A stretch of DNA of 64,000 bases from Musicola paradisiaca NCPPB 2511 (GCF_000400505.1 NZ_CM001857.1:4200068-4264067), one strand, 5' to 3'; counted from the first letter of the stretch, positions 20,761 to 33,273 are shown. The notes: generated by a model from the sequence alone, not told the origin. Made by a program: numbers and translations.

Positions 20761-22716
20761 CTAATCGCACAGTGCATGCTGGTGGCGCTGCAACAGCGCC
20801 GTCAACCGGGCAACGGCGGCGACGATATCGTCCGCCACCTGATGTTCCCCCAGATGTTGCCGGTACTCCTCCATTTGCGTCAGCAACTGCGAAAAATAAC
20901 GGCTGCGCTGCGTATCCCCAGCGGCACCCGCGACCCGCGCCGCCGTGGCGCGCATCTGGCGATGGCATTCCGCCAGCGTATCGCTAAGCGGAATATCAAG
21001 CTGACGCAAACGCTGGTGCACAATAATCAGCGACAGTGCCAGCCGATACTTCGCCATGTCCCCCGGAAACAGATTGATCAACAAAAACAGATGCTGATAA
21101 AGCGCGGGCAGATGGTTTTCCCTGCACCGCGCCGGACGAGTCGACAACCCGTCGATGGCGCCGTGTACTAACCGGTTGAGCAGCGTGCGGCCGGTACGAG
21201 CACGGCTGTTGTCCCGTATCAGCATAATCACCGCCAGCGCCAGCACGCAGCCGATAATCTGCCCGATGGCGTTATCCAGAAATTGCGACAGATTAAACGT
21301 CATTGGGTTATCCAGTACCAAAATATTGATGGTGCTCGCCAGCGCGCCCAACGACCCTAACCGCCGCTTCTGGATTTCGATGCCGATGACGAACGTCATT
21401 ACGCCGATACAGAGCCCCAGCAACAACAGGCTTTGCTGAGTGGCGGGCAACACCAGCATGAACATCACCGCCCCCAGCGGTAACGCTATCAGCGTACCGA
21501 TCAGGAAATCCTTGGCGGCCATCAGCGGATTGGGTAAACGCATCACCAGTGCGGTCACTACGCCCAACATCACCATACACACGCTGCCGGATGTCCAGCC
21601 GGTCAGCAGCCAAAACAGGCAGCCGACGGCGGTAGCCACGCCGGTACGCAGGCCGTTGATCAACGCATGATGGGTTTCCGCCGAGCTGGCGCGCACCGGC
21701 GTTTCCGCTTCCAGTATCTCGGTTTCCCGCTGGCTAATGCGCGCATTGGTTCTGATGCCGGCCGCCAACAGCTGATAGCGGGAAGACGCCGCCAGCCACC
21801 CCACCAGCGGCGCAGGCAAGCGACTGCTATGGCTGGCCGCCAGATGGCGCAACTGTCGCAATTGACGGCGCAGATCACCCGGCGTCGTCACCGGTTGTTC
21901 CAGCAGCATCAGCAGACCGCCCTTCACTACACAGTCGCCGTCCCGTCGCATCAACCCGATTTCACCAGCCAGGGTCATCATCATCCAGGACTGGCTTAGC
22001 AGGGTCTTCATCCGCCGCCAGGCCGGCTGCCAGTGCGACGACTCCATCAGCAGAATATTGCGCATGCCGCCGATGGCCTGCGTTTTCCGCAACAGCCCAT
22101 GCCAGCAGCTATCGACATCGTCTGTGGCCGCACGGCCCACACAGCGTTGCAGTAGCTGGTACTGTCCCAACAGCAGATCGTCGATGGCGCGATCGACATC
22201 CTGTTTAACCGAACGGGGAGAGAACACCAAATCCGCCAGAATGACGCAGACGATCCCCAAAATAATCTCGCTGCAACGCTCAATAGCGAATTGTGGAATA
22301 GCACGCGGCGAACTCTGGCTGGTGATGATGATGATCAGCGCGGTATACCCCGCCAGTGCAAACACATACGAGTTTTCCGTTTTCACCAGCGACGAGATCC
22401 ACACGCACACCCCGGCCCACAGGCAACACAGCATCAGCATGACCACCGGCGCCCGCACCGTCGTCATGATGATCACTAACGCGCCAAAACAACCGATGAA
22501 GGTGCCGAGAATACGTAGCAGGCCGCGATGGCGGATTGCGCCGGAAAACGGATCGCCCCCCGCGACGAACGCAGGCCCGGCGGCCACGATAGCGGCAGTC
22601 AGCGCCGCCCAGCGTGGCGTTTCCATTTCAAACCAGAACCCCAGCACCAACGACAGCACCACGGCCAGACTCAGCTTGCAGGCAAAACGCAGCCGGGGGA
22701 AAACGGAACTGTTCAT
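20761..22716 (-). CDS. aaeB: AaeB, aromatic carboxylic acid efflux pump subunit
   Basis: Inner-membrane FUSC-type exporter subunit that works with the AaeA fusion protein to expel p-hydroxybenzoic and related aromatic acids. The 651 residues show the duplicated layout: an N-terminal block of about five or six helices (15-165), a cytoplasmic region, a second membrane block (about 365-500) and a C-terminal cytoplasmic region. It follows aaeA by 13 bp. In a plant-associated bacterium such a pump would handle plant phenolic acids; that role is inferred. Confidence 0.94.
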   Translation of the reverse strand: MNSSVFPRLRFACKLSLAVVLSLVLGFWFEMETPRWAALTAAIVAAGPAFVAGGDPFSGAIRHRGLLRILGTFIGCFGALVIIMTTVRAPVVMLMLCCLWAGVCVWISSLVKTENSYVFALAGYTALIIIITSQSSPRAIPQFAIERCSEIILGIVCVILADLVFSPRSVKQDVDRAIDDLLLGQYQLLQRCVGRAATDDVDSCWHGLLRKTQAIGGMRNILLMESSHWQPAWRRMKTLLSQSWMMMTLAGEIGLMRRDGDCVVKGGLLMLLEQPVTTPGDLRRQLRQLRHLAASHSSRLPAPLVGWLAASSRYQLLAAGIRTNARISQRETEILEAETPVRASSAETHHALINGLRTGVATAVGCLFWLLTGWTSGSVCMVMLGVVTALVMRLPNPLMAAKDFLIGTLIALPLGAVMFMLVLPATQQSLLLLGLCIGVMTFVIGIEIQKRRLGSLGALASTINILVLDNPMTFNLSQFLDNAIGQIIGCVLALAVIMLIRDNSRARTGRTLLNRLVHGAIDGLSTRPARCRENHLPALYQHLFLLINLFPGDMAKYRLALSLIIVHQRLRQLDIPLSDTLAECHRQMRATAARVAGAAGDTQRSRYFSQLLTQMEEYRQHLGEHQVADDIVAAVARLTALLQRHQHALCD

Positions 22717-22729
22717 CGTACCGCTCCGG

Positions 22730-23677
22730 TTAACCGAACTCGCGCAGCCGATGCAGCAGTTGCAGCAATGGCGACGCCGATTGCACCTCTGGCGTCTGCT
22801 CGCCCGTCACCAGAACGGTGGCGGTGGTTCCCGCCGGGTAACGATCACCCCACTGCTGCGTCAGACGGATTTTTACCGGTACCCGCTGCGCCAGACGCAC
22901 CCATTCCAGACTGGCATCGACCGTCGCCAGCCCTTTGCTGCCCACCGTGCTGCTGCTATTGGCGATCCCGGCGGAGATGCTGTCCACCGTACCGCGCAGA
23001 ATCTGGTTGCTGCCGAGCGGCGTAATTTCCACCTGGCTGCCGGGCCGGATCCCGGCCAGTTTGGTCTCTTCCATATAAGCCAGCAGGTAGAAGGAATCCT
23101 TTTTCACCAGCGCCACCGCTGTCGTACCACGGGTGATGAATTCGCCGGAGTGTACATTCAGGTTGGTAATCCAGCCATCCGCCGGCGCCCGCACCACGGT
23201 GCGTTCCAAATCCAGTTTAGCCAGCGCCAGTTGCGCCTGGGCTTTGGCCAACTGATGTTGGGTGGTTTGCAGCGCATTGCCGGACTGTTCGATCTCTTCG
23301 CGCGACATCACCTGTACGCCCAACCGTAAACGCCGGGTCGATTCGCGTTTTTTCTCTTCCGCCAGCGCCTGATAGTAGGAGACATCCGCCTGCGCCTCTT
23401 CCAGCGCCTGCTGGTAGCGCGGTTGATCGACGACAAACAGCACGTCGCCCTGTTGTACCGGTTGGTTATCCTGCACACGCACCGACGTCAACAACCCGCT
23501 GACGTCCGGCGCAATCGCCACCACGTCGGCGGTAAATTTAGCGTCACGAGTCCAGGGGGATTCGGTATAGAACGACCAGACTTTGACCAACGCCACAGCG
23601 GCCGCCGCCACCACAATGAGCGTCATCGCAACACGGCTCAGTTTTTTTGTGATGATGTTTAAAACAGAGGCTCTCAT
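22730..23677 (-). CDS. aaeA: AaeA, membrane fusion protein of the aromatic acid efflux pump
   Basis: 315-residue HlyD-family periplasmic adaptor with an N-terminal membrane anchor (about 14-32), a lipoyl/barrel-sandwich domain ([17 protein letters not shown] and [14 protein letters not shown] halves) and a coiled-coil hairpin between them. The C-terminus LRLREFG-like end matches E. coli AaeA. ATG 23677 is chosen by homology; an extension to 23761 would overlap aaeX. Confidence 0.95.
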   Translation of the reverse strand: MRASVLNIITKKLSRVAMTLIVVAAAAVALVKVWSFYTESPWTRDAKFTADVVAIAPDVSGLLTSVRVQDNQPVQQGDVLFVVDQPRYQQALEEAQADVSYYQALAEEKKRESTRRLRLGVQVMSREEIEQSGNALQTTQHQLAKAQAQLALAKLDLERTVVRAPADGWITNLNVHSGEFITRGTTAVALVKKDSFYLLAYMEETKLAGIRPGSQVEITPLGSNQILRGTVDSISAGIANSSSTVGSKGLATVDASLEWVRLAQRVPVKIRLTQQWGDRYPAGTTATVLVTGEQTPEVQSASPLLQLLHRLREFG

Positions 23678-23682
23678 GGCAC

Positions 23683-23886
23683 TTACACTCCCAGGTGAAA
23701 CAGCAGGTAAAACAGGCAACAGAACAGCGAGGTATTGAACAGTGCCGGGTGCCAAACCCATTCGTAGATACCGGAGGAATGCAGCAGGCGAATGCAGATG
23801 AAGAACAGCGTCAGCGACACCAGCAGCACAAAAAAGATCGGCGGGAATGACAGGCCGAACAGCACCATGACCGGGAGTGAATGCAT
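23683..23886 (-). CDS. aaeX: AaeX, small membrane protein of the aae efflux operon
   Basis: 67-residue DUF1656 membrane protein, first gene of aaeXAB, identical in length to E. coli AaeX. Two hydrophobic segments (about 7-30 and 46-65) flank the conserved [14 protein letters not shown]. Its precise role is unknown. It ends 5 bp before aaeA. Confidence 0.93.
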   Translation of the reverse strand: MHSLPVMVLFGLSFPPIFFVLLVSLTLFFICIRLLHSSGIYEWVWHPALFNTSLFCCLFYLLFHLGV

Positions 23887-24308
23887 CCTCTTTTTCCTTA
23901 CCTGACCGGCTATCTGTTCAGCAGCAGCGTGAATCAGCGCGTGGATAACACCACGCCGCCGATCGCGCGCCGCCAGGGGACAAAGGCAGAACATCGCCGC
24001 CATCGGTATGGCTACCGACAGAGGGAGGACACATCAAGCTGACAAACCATGCAGACTGAGCGGGAACAACGTTCGGTACCCATTCTGTGTGATGCGCGTC
24101 TTGACTGAACAATAGCGATTGCAGGCGTTGATTTAATGGTTGAGAAGCGCGATGTTAAATCAGCGTTTTTTAGTCTAAAAATACAATAACAACGGGGAAG
24201 TTCGGCTGTAATAGCGCACCACCCCGGTTAAAGCGCCTATATTATGGTGCTTTATTATGATGTTATCTACGCACTGTGATCTAAATCACTTTTAAGCCAG
24301 AGTTAATA
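23887..24308. other. Divergent aaeX-aaeR regulatory region
   Basis: This 422-bp gene-free stretch separates divergent aaeX and aaeR. It is AT-rich in its right half and should contain the AaeR operator and both promoters. A CRP-type palindrome lies at 24275-24291. I see no convincing small gene; short frames on the minus strand read into aaeX without ribosome sites. Confidence 0.6.
24275..24291. promoter_or_regulatory. Putative CRP binding site upstream of aaeR
   Basis: TGTGATCTAAATCACTT matches the CRP consensus TGTGA-N6-TCACA at nine of ten core bases. It ends 17 bp before the aaeR start codon, so bound CRP would overlap the aaeR promoter or leader and may repress aaeR or activate divergent aaeXAB from a distance. 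Confidence 0.55.
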
Positions 24309-25253
24309 ATGGAACGACTAAAGAGCATGTCCGTGTTCGCCAAAGTGGTGGAGTTCGGAACCTTTACCGCCACAGCACGACAATTGGGAATGAGTGTTTC
24401 CGCCGTCAGCCAGACCATTACTCGGCTGGAAGACGAGTTGCAGGTAAAACTGCTCAACCGCAGCACACGCAGCATCGGTTTGACCGAGGCGGGGAAGATT
24501 TATTACTACGGCTGTCGTCGCATGCTGCACGAAGCCAACGAAGTCCACGAGCAGCTATACGCTTTCAACAATACGCTGATCGGTACACTACGCATCGGCA
24601 GCTCCTCCACCATGGCGCAAAACGTCCTTTCCGTCATGACCACCGATCTCCTAAGACAATATCCCGGGCTCTCAGTCAATCTGGTGTGTGGTATCCCGGC
24701 GCCTGATCTGATCGCCGATGGGCTGGACATTGTCATCCGGGTCGGCGCGCTACAGGATTCCAGCCTGTTTTCCACCCGGCTAGGCTCCATGCCGATGGTG
24801 GTATGCGCCACTAAACGTTATCTCGCAGTGCACGGCACGCCGGAAAAACCATCCGACATAGGAAACCTGTCCTGGCTGGAATACAGCGTGCGCCCGGATA
24901 GCGAATTCGAACTGATCGCACCGGAAGGTATCACCACCCGGATCACTCCGCAGGGGCGTTTCGTCACCAATGATCCGCAAACCCTGATCCGCTGGCTGCA
25001 AGGCGGGGCGGGGATCGCGTATGTCCCGCTGATGTGGGTGCTGGAAGATATCCGACGCGGCGACATGGAAATCCTGTTTCCCCGGTATCACTCCGATCCT
25101 CGCCCGGTATACGCGCTCTACACCCGCCGGGACAATCTGCCGCTGAAAGTGCAAATCTGCATCGACTACCTGACCGAATATTTCCGCAAGGTAGCGCTGA
25201 TTTACCAAGGCTACCGGCAGGACGCTGCGCCGGATGACGCGCCGCAGAAATAA
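24309..25253 (+). CDS. aaeR: AaeR, LysR-type regulator of aaeXAB
   Basis: 314-residue LysR-family regulator. The winged helix-turn-helix is at about 5-62 (FTATARQLGMSVSAVSQTITRLE), followed by a type-2 periplasmic-binding-fold effector domain (about 90-295) that would sense aromatic acids. Its divergent position relative to aaeXAB is the E. coli arrangement and supports the assignment. Confidence 0.92.
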   Translation: MERLKSMSVFAKVVEFGTFTATARQLGMSVSAVSQTITRLEDELQVKLLNRSTRSIGLTEAGKIYYYGCRRMLHEANEVHEQLYAFNNTLIGTLRIGSSSTMAQNVLSVMTTDLLRQYPGLSVNLVCGIPAPDLIADGLDIVIRVGALQDSSLFSTRLGSMPMVVCATKRYLAVHGTPEKPSDIGNLSWLEYSVRPDSEFELIAPEGITTRITPQGRFVTNDPQTLIRWLQGGAGIAYVPLMWVLEDIRRGDMEILFPRYHSDPRPVYALYTRRDNLPLKVQICIDYLTEYFRKVALIYQGYRQDAAPDDAPQK

Positions 25254-25255
25254 AT

Positions 25256-25275
25256 CAGGCCGCATCCGCGGCCTG
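25256..25275. terminator. Hairpin between convergent aaeR and tldD
   Basis: 8-bp stem CAGGCCGC/GCGGCCTG with a 4-nt loop in the 47-bp convergent gap; works on either strand in principle, without a strong T tract. Confidence 0.55.
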
Positions 25276-25300
25276 AACAGAACAAATAACGCTGAATCAC

Positions 25301-26746
25301 TCAGGCGGTGCCGCCGACCGTCAAGCTGTCCAGCTTCAGCGTTGGCTGGCCCACGCCAACCGGCACGCTCTGGCCTTCTTTGCCGCACACGCCCACGCCT
25401 TTGTCGAGCGCCAGATCATTGCCGACCATGGAAATCTGCTGCATGGCTTCAATGCCAGAGCCGATCAGCGTCGCCCCTTTGACCGGCGTCGTGACCCGGC
25501 CGTTTTCAATCAGATAGGCTTCCGAAGTAGAAAAGACGAACTTGCCGGAGGTGATATCCACCTGGCCGCCGCCGAAGTTCGGCGCATACAACCCGTATTC
25601 CACGCTGGCGATAATCTCTTCCGGCGTCGATTTACCCGCCAGCATATACGTGTTGGTCATCCGCGGCATCGGCAGATGGGCGTAAGACTCGCGTCGGCCG
25701 TTACCGGTCGGCGCCACGCCCATCAGCCGGGCGTTCAACTTATCCTGCATATACCCTTTAAGAATGCCGTTTTCGATCAGCACGTTGTACTGCCCAGGGA
25801 CGCCTTCGTCATCCATCGCCAGGGAACCACGCCGATCCGCCAGCGTGCCGTCATCCACCACGGTGCACCGTTCGGAAGCGACCTGTTGGCCGAGCTGGCC
25901 GCTGAACACCGACGTGCCGCGACGGTTGAAATCGCCCTCCAGGCCGTGCCCCACCGCTTCATGCAACAGCACACCGGGCCAGCCGGCGCCCAAAACCACC
26001 GGCATAGTGCCAGCCGGCGCGGCGACGGCGGAGAGATTGACCAGCGCCATACGCACCGCTTCTTTGGCCCAGGCATCCGCCCGCGCTTCCCCTTCCGACA
26101 ACTGCCAGAAAAAGTCGTAACCGGTACGAGCGCCGCCGCCGCTGGAGCCGCGTTCGCGACGGCCATCCTGTTCCACCAACACGCTGACCGACAACCGCAC
26201 CAGCGGGCGAACATCCGCCGCCAGCGTACCGTCGGTGGCGGCCACCAGCACCAGTTCATACACGCCGGTCAGGCTGGCAGTCACTTCCTGCACCCGAGCA
26301 TCCGCAGCGCGCGCAGTCGCATCCACCCGTTGCAACAACGCGATCTTATCTTCGCGCGTCAGGCTATCCAACGGATTGAGCGCCGGATACAGGCCGCGAT
26401 GGGCAACTTCCCCCAAGGTTTTGATTCGTCCGTCACCCTGCTCGCGCACAATGCTGCGCGCCGCCAGGGCGCTCTGCCGCAATGCTTCGAGGGAGATTTG
26501 ATCCGCATACGCAAACCCGGTTTTCTCGCCGCTGACGGCACGGATCCCCACCCCCTGATCGATATGCCAGGAACCGTCCTTGATGATGCGATCTTCCAGC
26601 ACCCACGACTCGTGGTAGCTCGACTGGAAGTAGAGATCGGCGTAATCGATACGGCGTTCGCTTAAGGTTTCAAGGATGGCCTGGAGATCCTGATGGCCCA
26701 GCTTATTTGATGTAAGTAATTGCTCACTGACAAACGTCAGACTCAT
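25301..26746 (-). CDS. tldD: TldD, zinc metalloprotease subunit of TldD/E
   Basis: Catalytic subunit of the TldD/E heterodimer. The 481 residues include the zinc motif HEAVGH at 262-267 (HExxxH), absent from the TldE partner at 17281-18621. It is preceded by yhdP on the same strand with a 47-bp gap, as in E. coli. Substrates are unfolded peptides and some modified peptides such as microcin B17 precursors. Confidence 0.96.
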   Translation of the reverse strand: MSLTFVSEQLLTSNKLGHQDLQAILETLSERRIDYADLYFQSSYHESWVLEDRIIKDGSWHIDQGVGIRAVSGEKTGFAYADQISLEALRQSALAARSIVREQGDGRIKTLGEVAHRGLYPALNPLDSLTREDKIALLQRVDATARAADARVQEVTASLTGVYELVLVAATDGTLAADVRPLVRLSVSVLVEQDGRRERGSSGGGARTGYDFFWQLSEGEARADAWAKEAVRMALVNLSAVAAPAGTMPVVLGAGWPGVLLHEAVGHGLEGDFNRRGTSVFSGQLGQQVASERCTVVDDGTLADRRGSLAMDDEGVPGQYNVLIENGILKGYMQDKLNARLMGVAPTGNGRRESYAHLPMPRMTNTYMLAGKSTPEEIIASVEYGLYAPNFGGGQVDITSGKFVFSTSEAYLIENGRVTTPVKGATLIGSGIEAMQQISMVGNDLALDKGVGVCGKEGQSVPVGVGQPTLKLDSLTVGGTA

Positions 26747-26793
26747 AGCTCGCCACTCTTCTTGTCACTGTGATCGGATAACGGGCAGCGCGA

Positions 26794-29700
26794 TTATTTC
26801 GCCGCTTCCGCGCTCTTCGCTTTCTGCGCTTCCCGCACCACTTCCTGAATTTTGGGTTGATCCACACTACCGGAAATCTGGTAGCGGATCAGGGAAATTT
26901 TGTTCCATAACGGAGCCAACACCTTGCTGGCGGCAAACACGGCAGCCCCCACCACTGGATTCACCACAAACGCCGTCGCCACACCGACCGTCGCAGAAAT
27001 TTCCGGCGCCACCACCGCGTCCATGGTGATCTGACGTTTCACCAGATCGATGTCTCCCTTCATGGCGATATCCGCCTCAAGGCCGTCCACCAGCAGGTTG
27101 TCGGTATGTAGTATGCCGTCTTTGATCCAGGCGGTACTGCGAACAGAATCAAAATAGAACCCTTTGCCAAACGTATCGCTGAAATCGAACTGCATCTTAC
27201 GCAGCAGCGCATCGAAGCTGATCAGCCGCAACAATTGCCCCGCTTGTCCGGCACCGACGTTGACGATTTCACCCTTGCCGATATCGGTTTTCAGAATACC
27301 GCTCAGGCTGGGAATATCCGGCGCCCAGGGAGAACCGTGCCAGTACAGATCATAATCGATGGTAAAAGCGCCGGCCCGCAGCGGGCTGCCCACGCCCAGC
27401 CATTCGGAATTCTTCGTCAGGCTATCCCCGGACAACCGTCCCTTGAGCGCGGTTCGGGTACCTTCGCCATTCTCCTGCCAACTGCCTTCCAGCGTCAGTT
27501 TCGCTTTGCCGCTGTCCACCACGCCGCCACTCAGCAACAGCCGGTTTTTCTCCGGCAGCAGGCTTCCTTTCACTTTCCCGACGTTCAGCCCCATCACCCA
27601 ACACTCCGCACAGCTGAACCGCAGCGCAGGCAGGTCTTCGAAACGAATGCTGGGATCGTTCAGCGGCGATTTCTTCTCAGCCAATGCGACCGGGTTGGTG
27701 GCATCATCGCCCTGCCATTGCGGATTGTAGTACAGGTAACGCAGGTCGCCGCGCCATTCGCCGCTGGGTGGAATAAACAACCGGCCGTCAAGCTCGCGGC
27801 CGACCACCGAAATGTCGTTGCCGTTATCCTGAGCCCGGCTGGTAAGCACCACGTCATGCCACTGCTGCCCCAGCACTTTTAGCTGCGATGAGCTCAGCGT
27901 CACGCGATCCGGCAGGCGGAAATGGCTGGAAGCCACCTGCGGCGCCAGCGTGCTGCGCATGCCCGGCAATAAAGCCAGCCAACGTTCGCCGTCCAGCGCG
28001 GGCAACGTCAATGTCAGCGATGAATCATCCGGCAACGACGGTGTTTTGCCGCCCTGCTGCCAGGCGGCCCGCTCCAGCGTGACGGTGTTGTCCCGCAACA
28101 ACCAACGGCTGTTGAAACGCTGGTGCTTACCCAATGATCCCGACAACTCAAAGCTGCGCACATCGCCTTTGGCGTTGGCCTGCAATGTCATGGCCTCACC
28201 CTCGGCCTTGTTCAACGGAGACGGTAAGTGACTGCTTACTTCCTTCAAATCAGCCTGCACGCTGACATCGTAACTGGCGATGCCGCGGTAAGGCAGCGTT
28301 ACCTGAACCGCACTCTGCCAGCCGGCATTCCCCTTCAGCGCCGTCGCAACTTGGCTCGGTAATCCCGGTAGTTGCGAAGGCTGCCAACGCCCCAGCAGGC
28401 CGACATTCACCAGAAACGCTTTTTCCTGTTCCTGGGTAGAAAAAGTGAACGTTAATGGTTGCTCCAGCCAACGCGCCTTCAGCGTTTGGCTGACCAGATT
28501 GCCGTTATCGTAATGAAACTGCCCCGCTACTGATTGCAACAGGACATCCAACGGTTTGATATACAGACTGTTATTGCCCAAAACAACATTACCGCCGGCA
28601 CGTACCCGACCACCGTTCAACGGAATATCCAGATGCAGATCGCCAAGCACCTCGCCGCCGATTTGCACCTGCGACAGCGCATTGCCCAATGAGCCCTTCA
28701 GCGGCGTATGAACAAAGTAATCGCTCACTTCTTTACCATCGCCGCGTAGCTGGCCATCAATCACCAGCTTCTCTTTGCTGTAATCGGCAATCACGGCGTT
28801 GATATCGCGCCCTTCCACATTGCCCAGCCCGACGCTGGGCGCCTGCATCCACAGGCCGTTATTCATAAAATTCAGGGTAATATTCAGTGGATCCAGCGCA
28901 GGCCAACCGGGCTCGAATTCAAAGTTCGCCCGTTCCAACGGCACCCATACCTGAAATTGCCCTTCCTGATGCTCAAAGGGGAAATCATGCGGATTACCCG
29001 CAAAAACCAGTGTCGCATTATCGACATAGCCGGATTTCAGCGCCGTAGAGAGGTAGTCCACCAACGCTTTGCCCATGAACGGTTCCGGGTAATAACGCCA
29101 GGCATCGGCGGCGTCCTGCAGGCGAATCCCCGCCAGGATATCCAGCCGAGGCTCGCCCTGCGCAGGCTGGTGGTAATGGAAATCGCCGTTGACCCACAAG
29201 GAGCGCGCCTGCACATCCAGCCCGTTCGCCCACAGATCCCAGCCCTGCTCGTTCACGCTCCAGTTCAGCGTGCCCCCCGCCTGACGGATCTCCAGCGGCG
29301 CCCGGAACATCCCCTGATACGGCAAGGTACTCTGGCGTAAATCGACGGCAATCTGCCCGCGCGCCATGCTGCCGCGGGCGGAACCGGAAACGTGCTCACC
29401 GCCGGGCAGCGACTGCCAGTTCTTCCAACCCGCGTCCCGCCAATTGACCAGAAAACGGGTCTGCGTCATGCGCTGCAATGGAATATCCAACGCCAGCGCG
29501 GTGATGCGCCCGCGAGGCTGCAACGCATCCCAGCGCGCCTTCAGCGCCGGCGTGGTCGTCGCCAGCAGCGGCAGCAACGGCGATACCCGCTCCAGATCCA
29601 GCTGACTGCCGCGAATACGCAGTTCAGGCTCGCGATCCGGCCCCAACAATTGGGTATCCGCTGGCAGCCACAGGGCGGCAAGCTTGCCCGCTGGCCAGCG

Positions 29701-30628
29701 CGCGCCGTCCGTCGCCATATTCAACGCGGGGATATCCAGCATCCAGCCATTCTGATAACGGCTGGCATGCACCGTCATGCGGTTGATAGTCCAGACGATG
29801 CGGCGTCGCGCCATCCCGCCAGCTGGCGCTGCCTTCCTGTAATAGCAGATCGCCGCCATGAATATCCCCTTCCCGCACGTTCAACCAGGCCGCCAGGCTG
29901 AAATCGGCGCTTTCCAGGCCGGTGTTATTGCGCACCCAACGGCTGAGCCAGGGTTTCATGTCGATTTTATCGGCCTGAAGATACACCGTGCCGTTGTTCA
30001 GCCAGCCCTGTTCATCGCGCAGATCCATACGCACCTGCACCACGCCGTGCTGGCCATTGAAACTCGACAGGCTGATTTGCCCCTCTGCGCGATGGCGGTT
30101 TTTGCTATTTAACCAGGTGAGTTGGGGAATGCTGAGCACGGCGCGGTTTCCCGCCGGCGTCTGGAAAGTAACCTGGCTATCACGCAGGTCAAAATGGTCA
30201 AACTGGCGCAGAAAAAGATCGCCCATACGGTCGGGCTGCCATGTACGACCGCTCTGCCGCTGTAGATCCAACGGCGTGTTCAGATCAAACTGCAGGCGAT
30301 AAAAGGTGAGATCACGGAATTTCCACTGCGCATGCAGTAGCGATTGCCAGACATCCAACGCCAGCGAGATGCGCTCGGAGCGCCAGTCCGCATCCGGATG
30401 ATGGATACGCAGGTTCTCGATTTCCAGCGTCGGACCGAAGGTTTCCCAACGGCCGCTGAGCCGATCCAGCTCCACCGACAGACCTGTAGCGGACTGTACC
30501 CATGCCACCACTTGCGGCCGGAAATAATCCAGCGTTGGCAGCGCCATTCTCAGGCCGCTCACGACCAGAGCGACCAGCACAATCAGAATGGCACCCGCGG
30601 CGGCTAATATTCCGGGCAGTCGCCTCAC
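26794..30628 (-). pseudogene. yhdP: YhdP, AsmA-like envelope protein, interrupted by a frameshift
   Basis: YhdP is a very large AsmA-like protein spanning the periplasm from an inner-membrane anchor and helping phospholipid flow to the outer membrane. Here it is split into two reading frames. The N-terminal part starts at GTG 30628 (GGAG 7 bases upstream) with a membrane anchor, and stays in frame until about residue 280. Comparison with E. coli YhdP indicates one extra G in CTGGACT at 29788-29794; removing it joins the frames into about 1277 residues, against 1266 in E. coli. The C-terminal part, with the conserved VVAPEISATVGVA region, is intact. It is either a real inactivation or a sequencing error. 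Confidence 0.85.
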
Positions 30629-30722
30629 GCCTGTCTCCTTCTTGCTCGCCGCTGGCGACGAGCGAAATCTTATCGGGAGCGCCAACCCGCCGGCCCTTAA
30701 CGTAGACGCCGGCGGCAGCGCA

Positions 30723-32192
30723 TTACATCATGACGACGTCAAATTGTTCCTGACTGTACAGGGGTTCGATTTGCACCTTGACCTGTTTGCCCACAAAGAT
30801 TTCCACTTCCGCCAGCGCATGGGATTCTTCGCTTTTCAGCGCGTCCCCCACCAGCGGCGAGGCATAGACCAGGAAGCGATCGGAGTCGTAAGCATGGTGA
30901 ACACGTACAATTTCACGCATGATTTCATAGCAGACGGTTTCCACGGTTTTGACCGACCCGCGACCGTGACAGGTGGGACATTCGCTACACAACACATGTT
31001 CTATGCTCTCACGTGTGCGCTTGCGCGTCATCTCCACTAATCCGAGTTGAGAGAAACCGCTGATACCGGTTTTTACCCGATCTTTACTCAGCGCCTGTTC
31101 CAGCGAATGCAGCACGCGACGGCGATGATCATCATTATTCATATCGATGAAGTCGATGATGATGATCCCCCCCAGATTACGCAGCCGCAATTGACGCGCA
31201 ATCGCCTGAGTTGCTTCGATATTGGTATTGAAAATAGTTTCATCGAGGTTGCGATGACCGACAAACGCACCGGTATTGATATCGATGGTGGTCATGGCCT
31301 CCGTCTGATCGATAATCAGATAACCGCCGGACTTCAATTCCACTTTGCGATCCAGCGCACGCTGGATTTCATTCTCGACGTCATACAGATCGAAAATGGG
31401 CTGCTTGCCGCTGTAGTGCTCCAGCTTTTCAGTCATCTCGGGAATATATTCCGACGTGAATTCCAGCAGGGATTCATACGTCAGCCGCGAGTCCACGCGA
31501 ATGCGATCCAGAGATGCGCCGGCGAAATCGCGCAGTATGCGCTGCGCCAGCGCCAGTTCGCCATACAGTTTGCAGCGAGTCTGATTGCGCTTTTTGCGCT
31601 CCATCACTTTCGACCACAAGCGTTTGAGGAACGCAGCATCCTGTGACAGTTCCTCCTCGCCGATCCCTTCGGCGGCGGTACGAATAATAAAACCGCCCTG
31701 CTCGTCGCAATAATCCGCGACCGTCGCTTTCAGACGCTCGCGTTCGGCTTCGCTTTCAATGCGCTGGGAAACCCCGACATGGGATGCGCCCGGCATGAAC
31801 ACCAGGTAACGCGACGGCAGCGTGATGTCGGTGGTCAGGCGGGCGCCCTTGGTGCCAAGCGGATCCTTGACCACCTGCACCATCAAATCCTGCCCCTGAC
31901 GCACCAGCTCCGCGATATCGCGCACATGGAAGTTCTTCTGTTCATCGCCCGCCACGCATTCGGTATGCGGCATGATGTCGGAAGCATGAAGAAAGGCGGC
32001 CTTATCCAGACCGATATCGACAAATGCAGCCTGCATGCCCGGCAAAACCCGGCTAACCCGCCCTTTGTAGATATTGCCGACGATCCCGCGTTTGGCTTCG
32101 CGCTCAATATGAATTTCCTGCAGAATGCCGCCGTCAATATAGGCTACGCGCGTCTCTGAAGGAGTAATGTTTACCAACAACTCAGCGGTCAT
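30723..32192 (-). CDS. rng: RNase G (CafA)
   Basis: Endoribonuclease of the RNase E/G family that matures the 5' end of 16S rRNA and degrades some mRNAs. The 489 residues match E. coli exactly. It has an N-terminal S1 domain (about 37-128), the catalytic region with DFIDM and the zinc-link cysteines CPTCHGRG, and no RNase E scaffold tail. ATG 32192 gives [15 protein letters not shown]; the 11-bp overlap with the upstream maf gene suggests coupling. Confidence 0.96.
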   Translation of the reverse strand: MTAELLVNITPSETRVAYIDGGILQEIHIEREAKRGIVGNIYKGRVSRVLPGMQAAFVDIGLDKAAFLHASDIMPHTECVAGDEQKNFHVRDIAELVRQGQDLMVQVVKDPLGTKGARLTTDITLPSRYLVFMPGASHVGVSQRIESEAERERLKATVADYCDEQGGFIIRTAAEGIGEEELSQDAAFLKRLWSKVMERKKRNQTRCKLYGELALAQRILRDFAGASLDRIRVDSRLTYESLLEFTSEYIPEMTEKLEHYSGKQPIFDLYDVENEIQRALDRKVELKSGGYLIIDQTEAMTTIDINTGAFVGHRNLDETIFNTNIEATQAIARQLRLRNLGGIIIIDFIDMNNDDHRRRVLHSLEQALSKDRVKTGISGFSQLGLVEMTRKRTRESIEHVLCSECPTCHGRGSVKTVETVCYEIMREIVRVHHAYDSDRFLVYASPLVGDALKSEESHALAEVEIFVGKQVKVQIEPLYSQEQFDVVMM

Positions 32193-32775
32193 GGATGCCT
32201 CGTGATTTACGCCGTGCAGAAAAACTGTTGAATAGCTCAAGCGTTTCCACCAGTGGTAAACCTACCACCGCATGGTAACTCCCGTTAATCGTTTTAACGA
32301 ACGTACCGCCCTTCCCCTGAATGCCGTAAGCACCCGCCTTATCCATCGGCTCGCCATCGGCGATATAGCGGTCAATCTCTTCATCCGACAGCCTGCGGAA
32401 CTGTACTTCCGTCACGACACGTTCACACCGGATATCTTGGCGATCCGCCAGCGCTACCGCCGTCATCACCTGATGGCAACGCCCCGATAACGCACGCAAC
32501 ATCCGGGCGGCATGCGCTGCATCCAGCGGTTTTTCCAGCACCTGACCATCCAACACCACAATGGTGTCTGACCCCAACACCGGCAGGTCATCAGGCACGG
32601 CGGCAACGCCAGCCCGCGCCTTATCCTGCGCCAGACGGGTGACATACTCCTCCGGCGTTTCCTGAGGCTGGCGCGCCTCCGCCACATCGATACTCACCAC
32701 CGCGAAAGGAATATCCAGCAGCGCCAGCAATTCGCGGCGGCGGGGAGAGGCGGAAGCCAGGTAAAGTGCGGTCAT
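32182..32775 (-). CDS. maf: Maf-like nucleoside triphosphate pyrophosphatase (YhdE)
   Basis: 197-residue Maf protein that hydrolyses dTTP, UTP and modified pyrimidine nucleotides to monophosphates. The N-terminal [10 protein letters not shown] is the substrate-binding signature; the SDTIVVLDG and the [11 protein letters not shown] motifs follow. It lies between mreD and rng, the usual mreBCD-maf-rng order. Confidence 0.94.
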   Translation of the reverse strand: MTALYLASASPRRRELLALLDIPFAVVSIDVAEARQPQETPEEYVTRLAQDKARAGVAAVPDDLPVLGSDTIVVLDGQVLEKPLDAAHAARMLRALSGRCHQVMTAVALADRQDIRCERVVTEVQFRRLSDEEIDRYIADGEPMDKAGAYGIQGKGGTFVKTINGSYHAVVGLPLVETLELFNSFSARRKSRGIHDR

Positions 32776-32784
32776 GAATGCTCC

Positions 32785-33273
32785 TTATTGCACCGCGAAC
32801 TGACGACGAATTTTGCGCATCAGCAGGAAAATCCATGGCCAGAGCACGCCGTCGACCACACTATTCCAGAAAATTTCCGGTCGTAATGAGACATTGCTCA
32901 CCAGGAATTCGGCCCAGAACACCAGCAAATCAAGAATCAGCGACAACACCATCACGATCAGCGCCTGTTGCCAGAGCGCCATATTGCGGAACATCTGAAA
33001 TTTGAACGCCACTAAATAAGCAATGATGCTCAACCCCAGCGCACGCACGCCAAGCGTCGACCCCAGAATCAGATCATTGATGATCCCCAAGACAAACCCG
33101 GTGCCGACATTGACCCGGTGCGGCAGCGCCATCACCCAATAAATCAGGATTAATGTCAGCCAGGACGGGCGATAGTGGTAGATTGCGTCCGGCCACGGCA
33201 TGACCTGTAACACCATCGCCACCAGAAAGGACAACCAGATGATCCCATGGCCGTGCCGACGATAACTGTTCAT
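32785..33273 (-). CDS. mreD: MreD, rod-shape determining membrane protein
   Basis: 162-residue inner-membrane protein of the elongasome with five or six hydrophobic segments, matching the E. coli length. It acts with MreC and RodZ to connect MreB filaments to cell-wall synthesis. Its start overlaps the mreC stop by 4 bp. Confidence 0.95.
   Translation of the reverse strand: MNSYRRHGHGIIWLSFLVAMVLQVMPWPDAIYHYRPSWLTLILIYWVMALPHRVNVGTGFVLGIINDLILGSTLGVRALGLSIIAYLVAFKFQMFRNMALWQQALIVMVLSLILDLLVFWAEFLVSNVSLRPEIFWNSVVDGVLWPWIFLLMRKIRRQFAVQ

Noticed and set aside
24275..24291. FNR site reading of the aaeR palindrome
   Set aside because: The arms are TGTGA/TCACT, not TTGAT/ATCAA; CRP is the better match.
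25676..26665. Plus-strand open frame opposite tldD
   Set aside because: Shadow of tldD; composition is His/Arg/Gln-rich as expected from antisense reading.
29785..29797. Programmed frameshift in yhdP
   Set aside because: No slippery heptamer or downstream structure is apparent, and YhdP is a single frame in E. coli.
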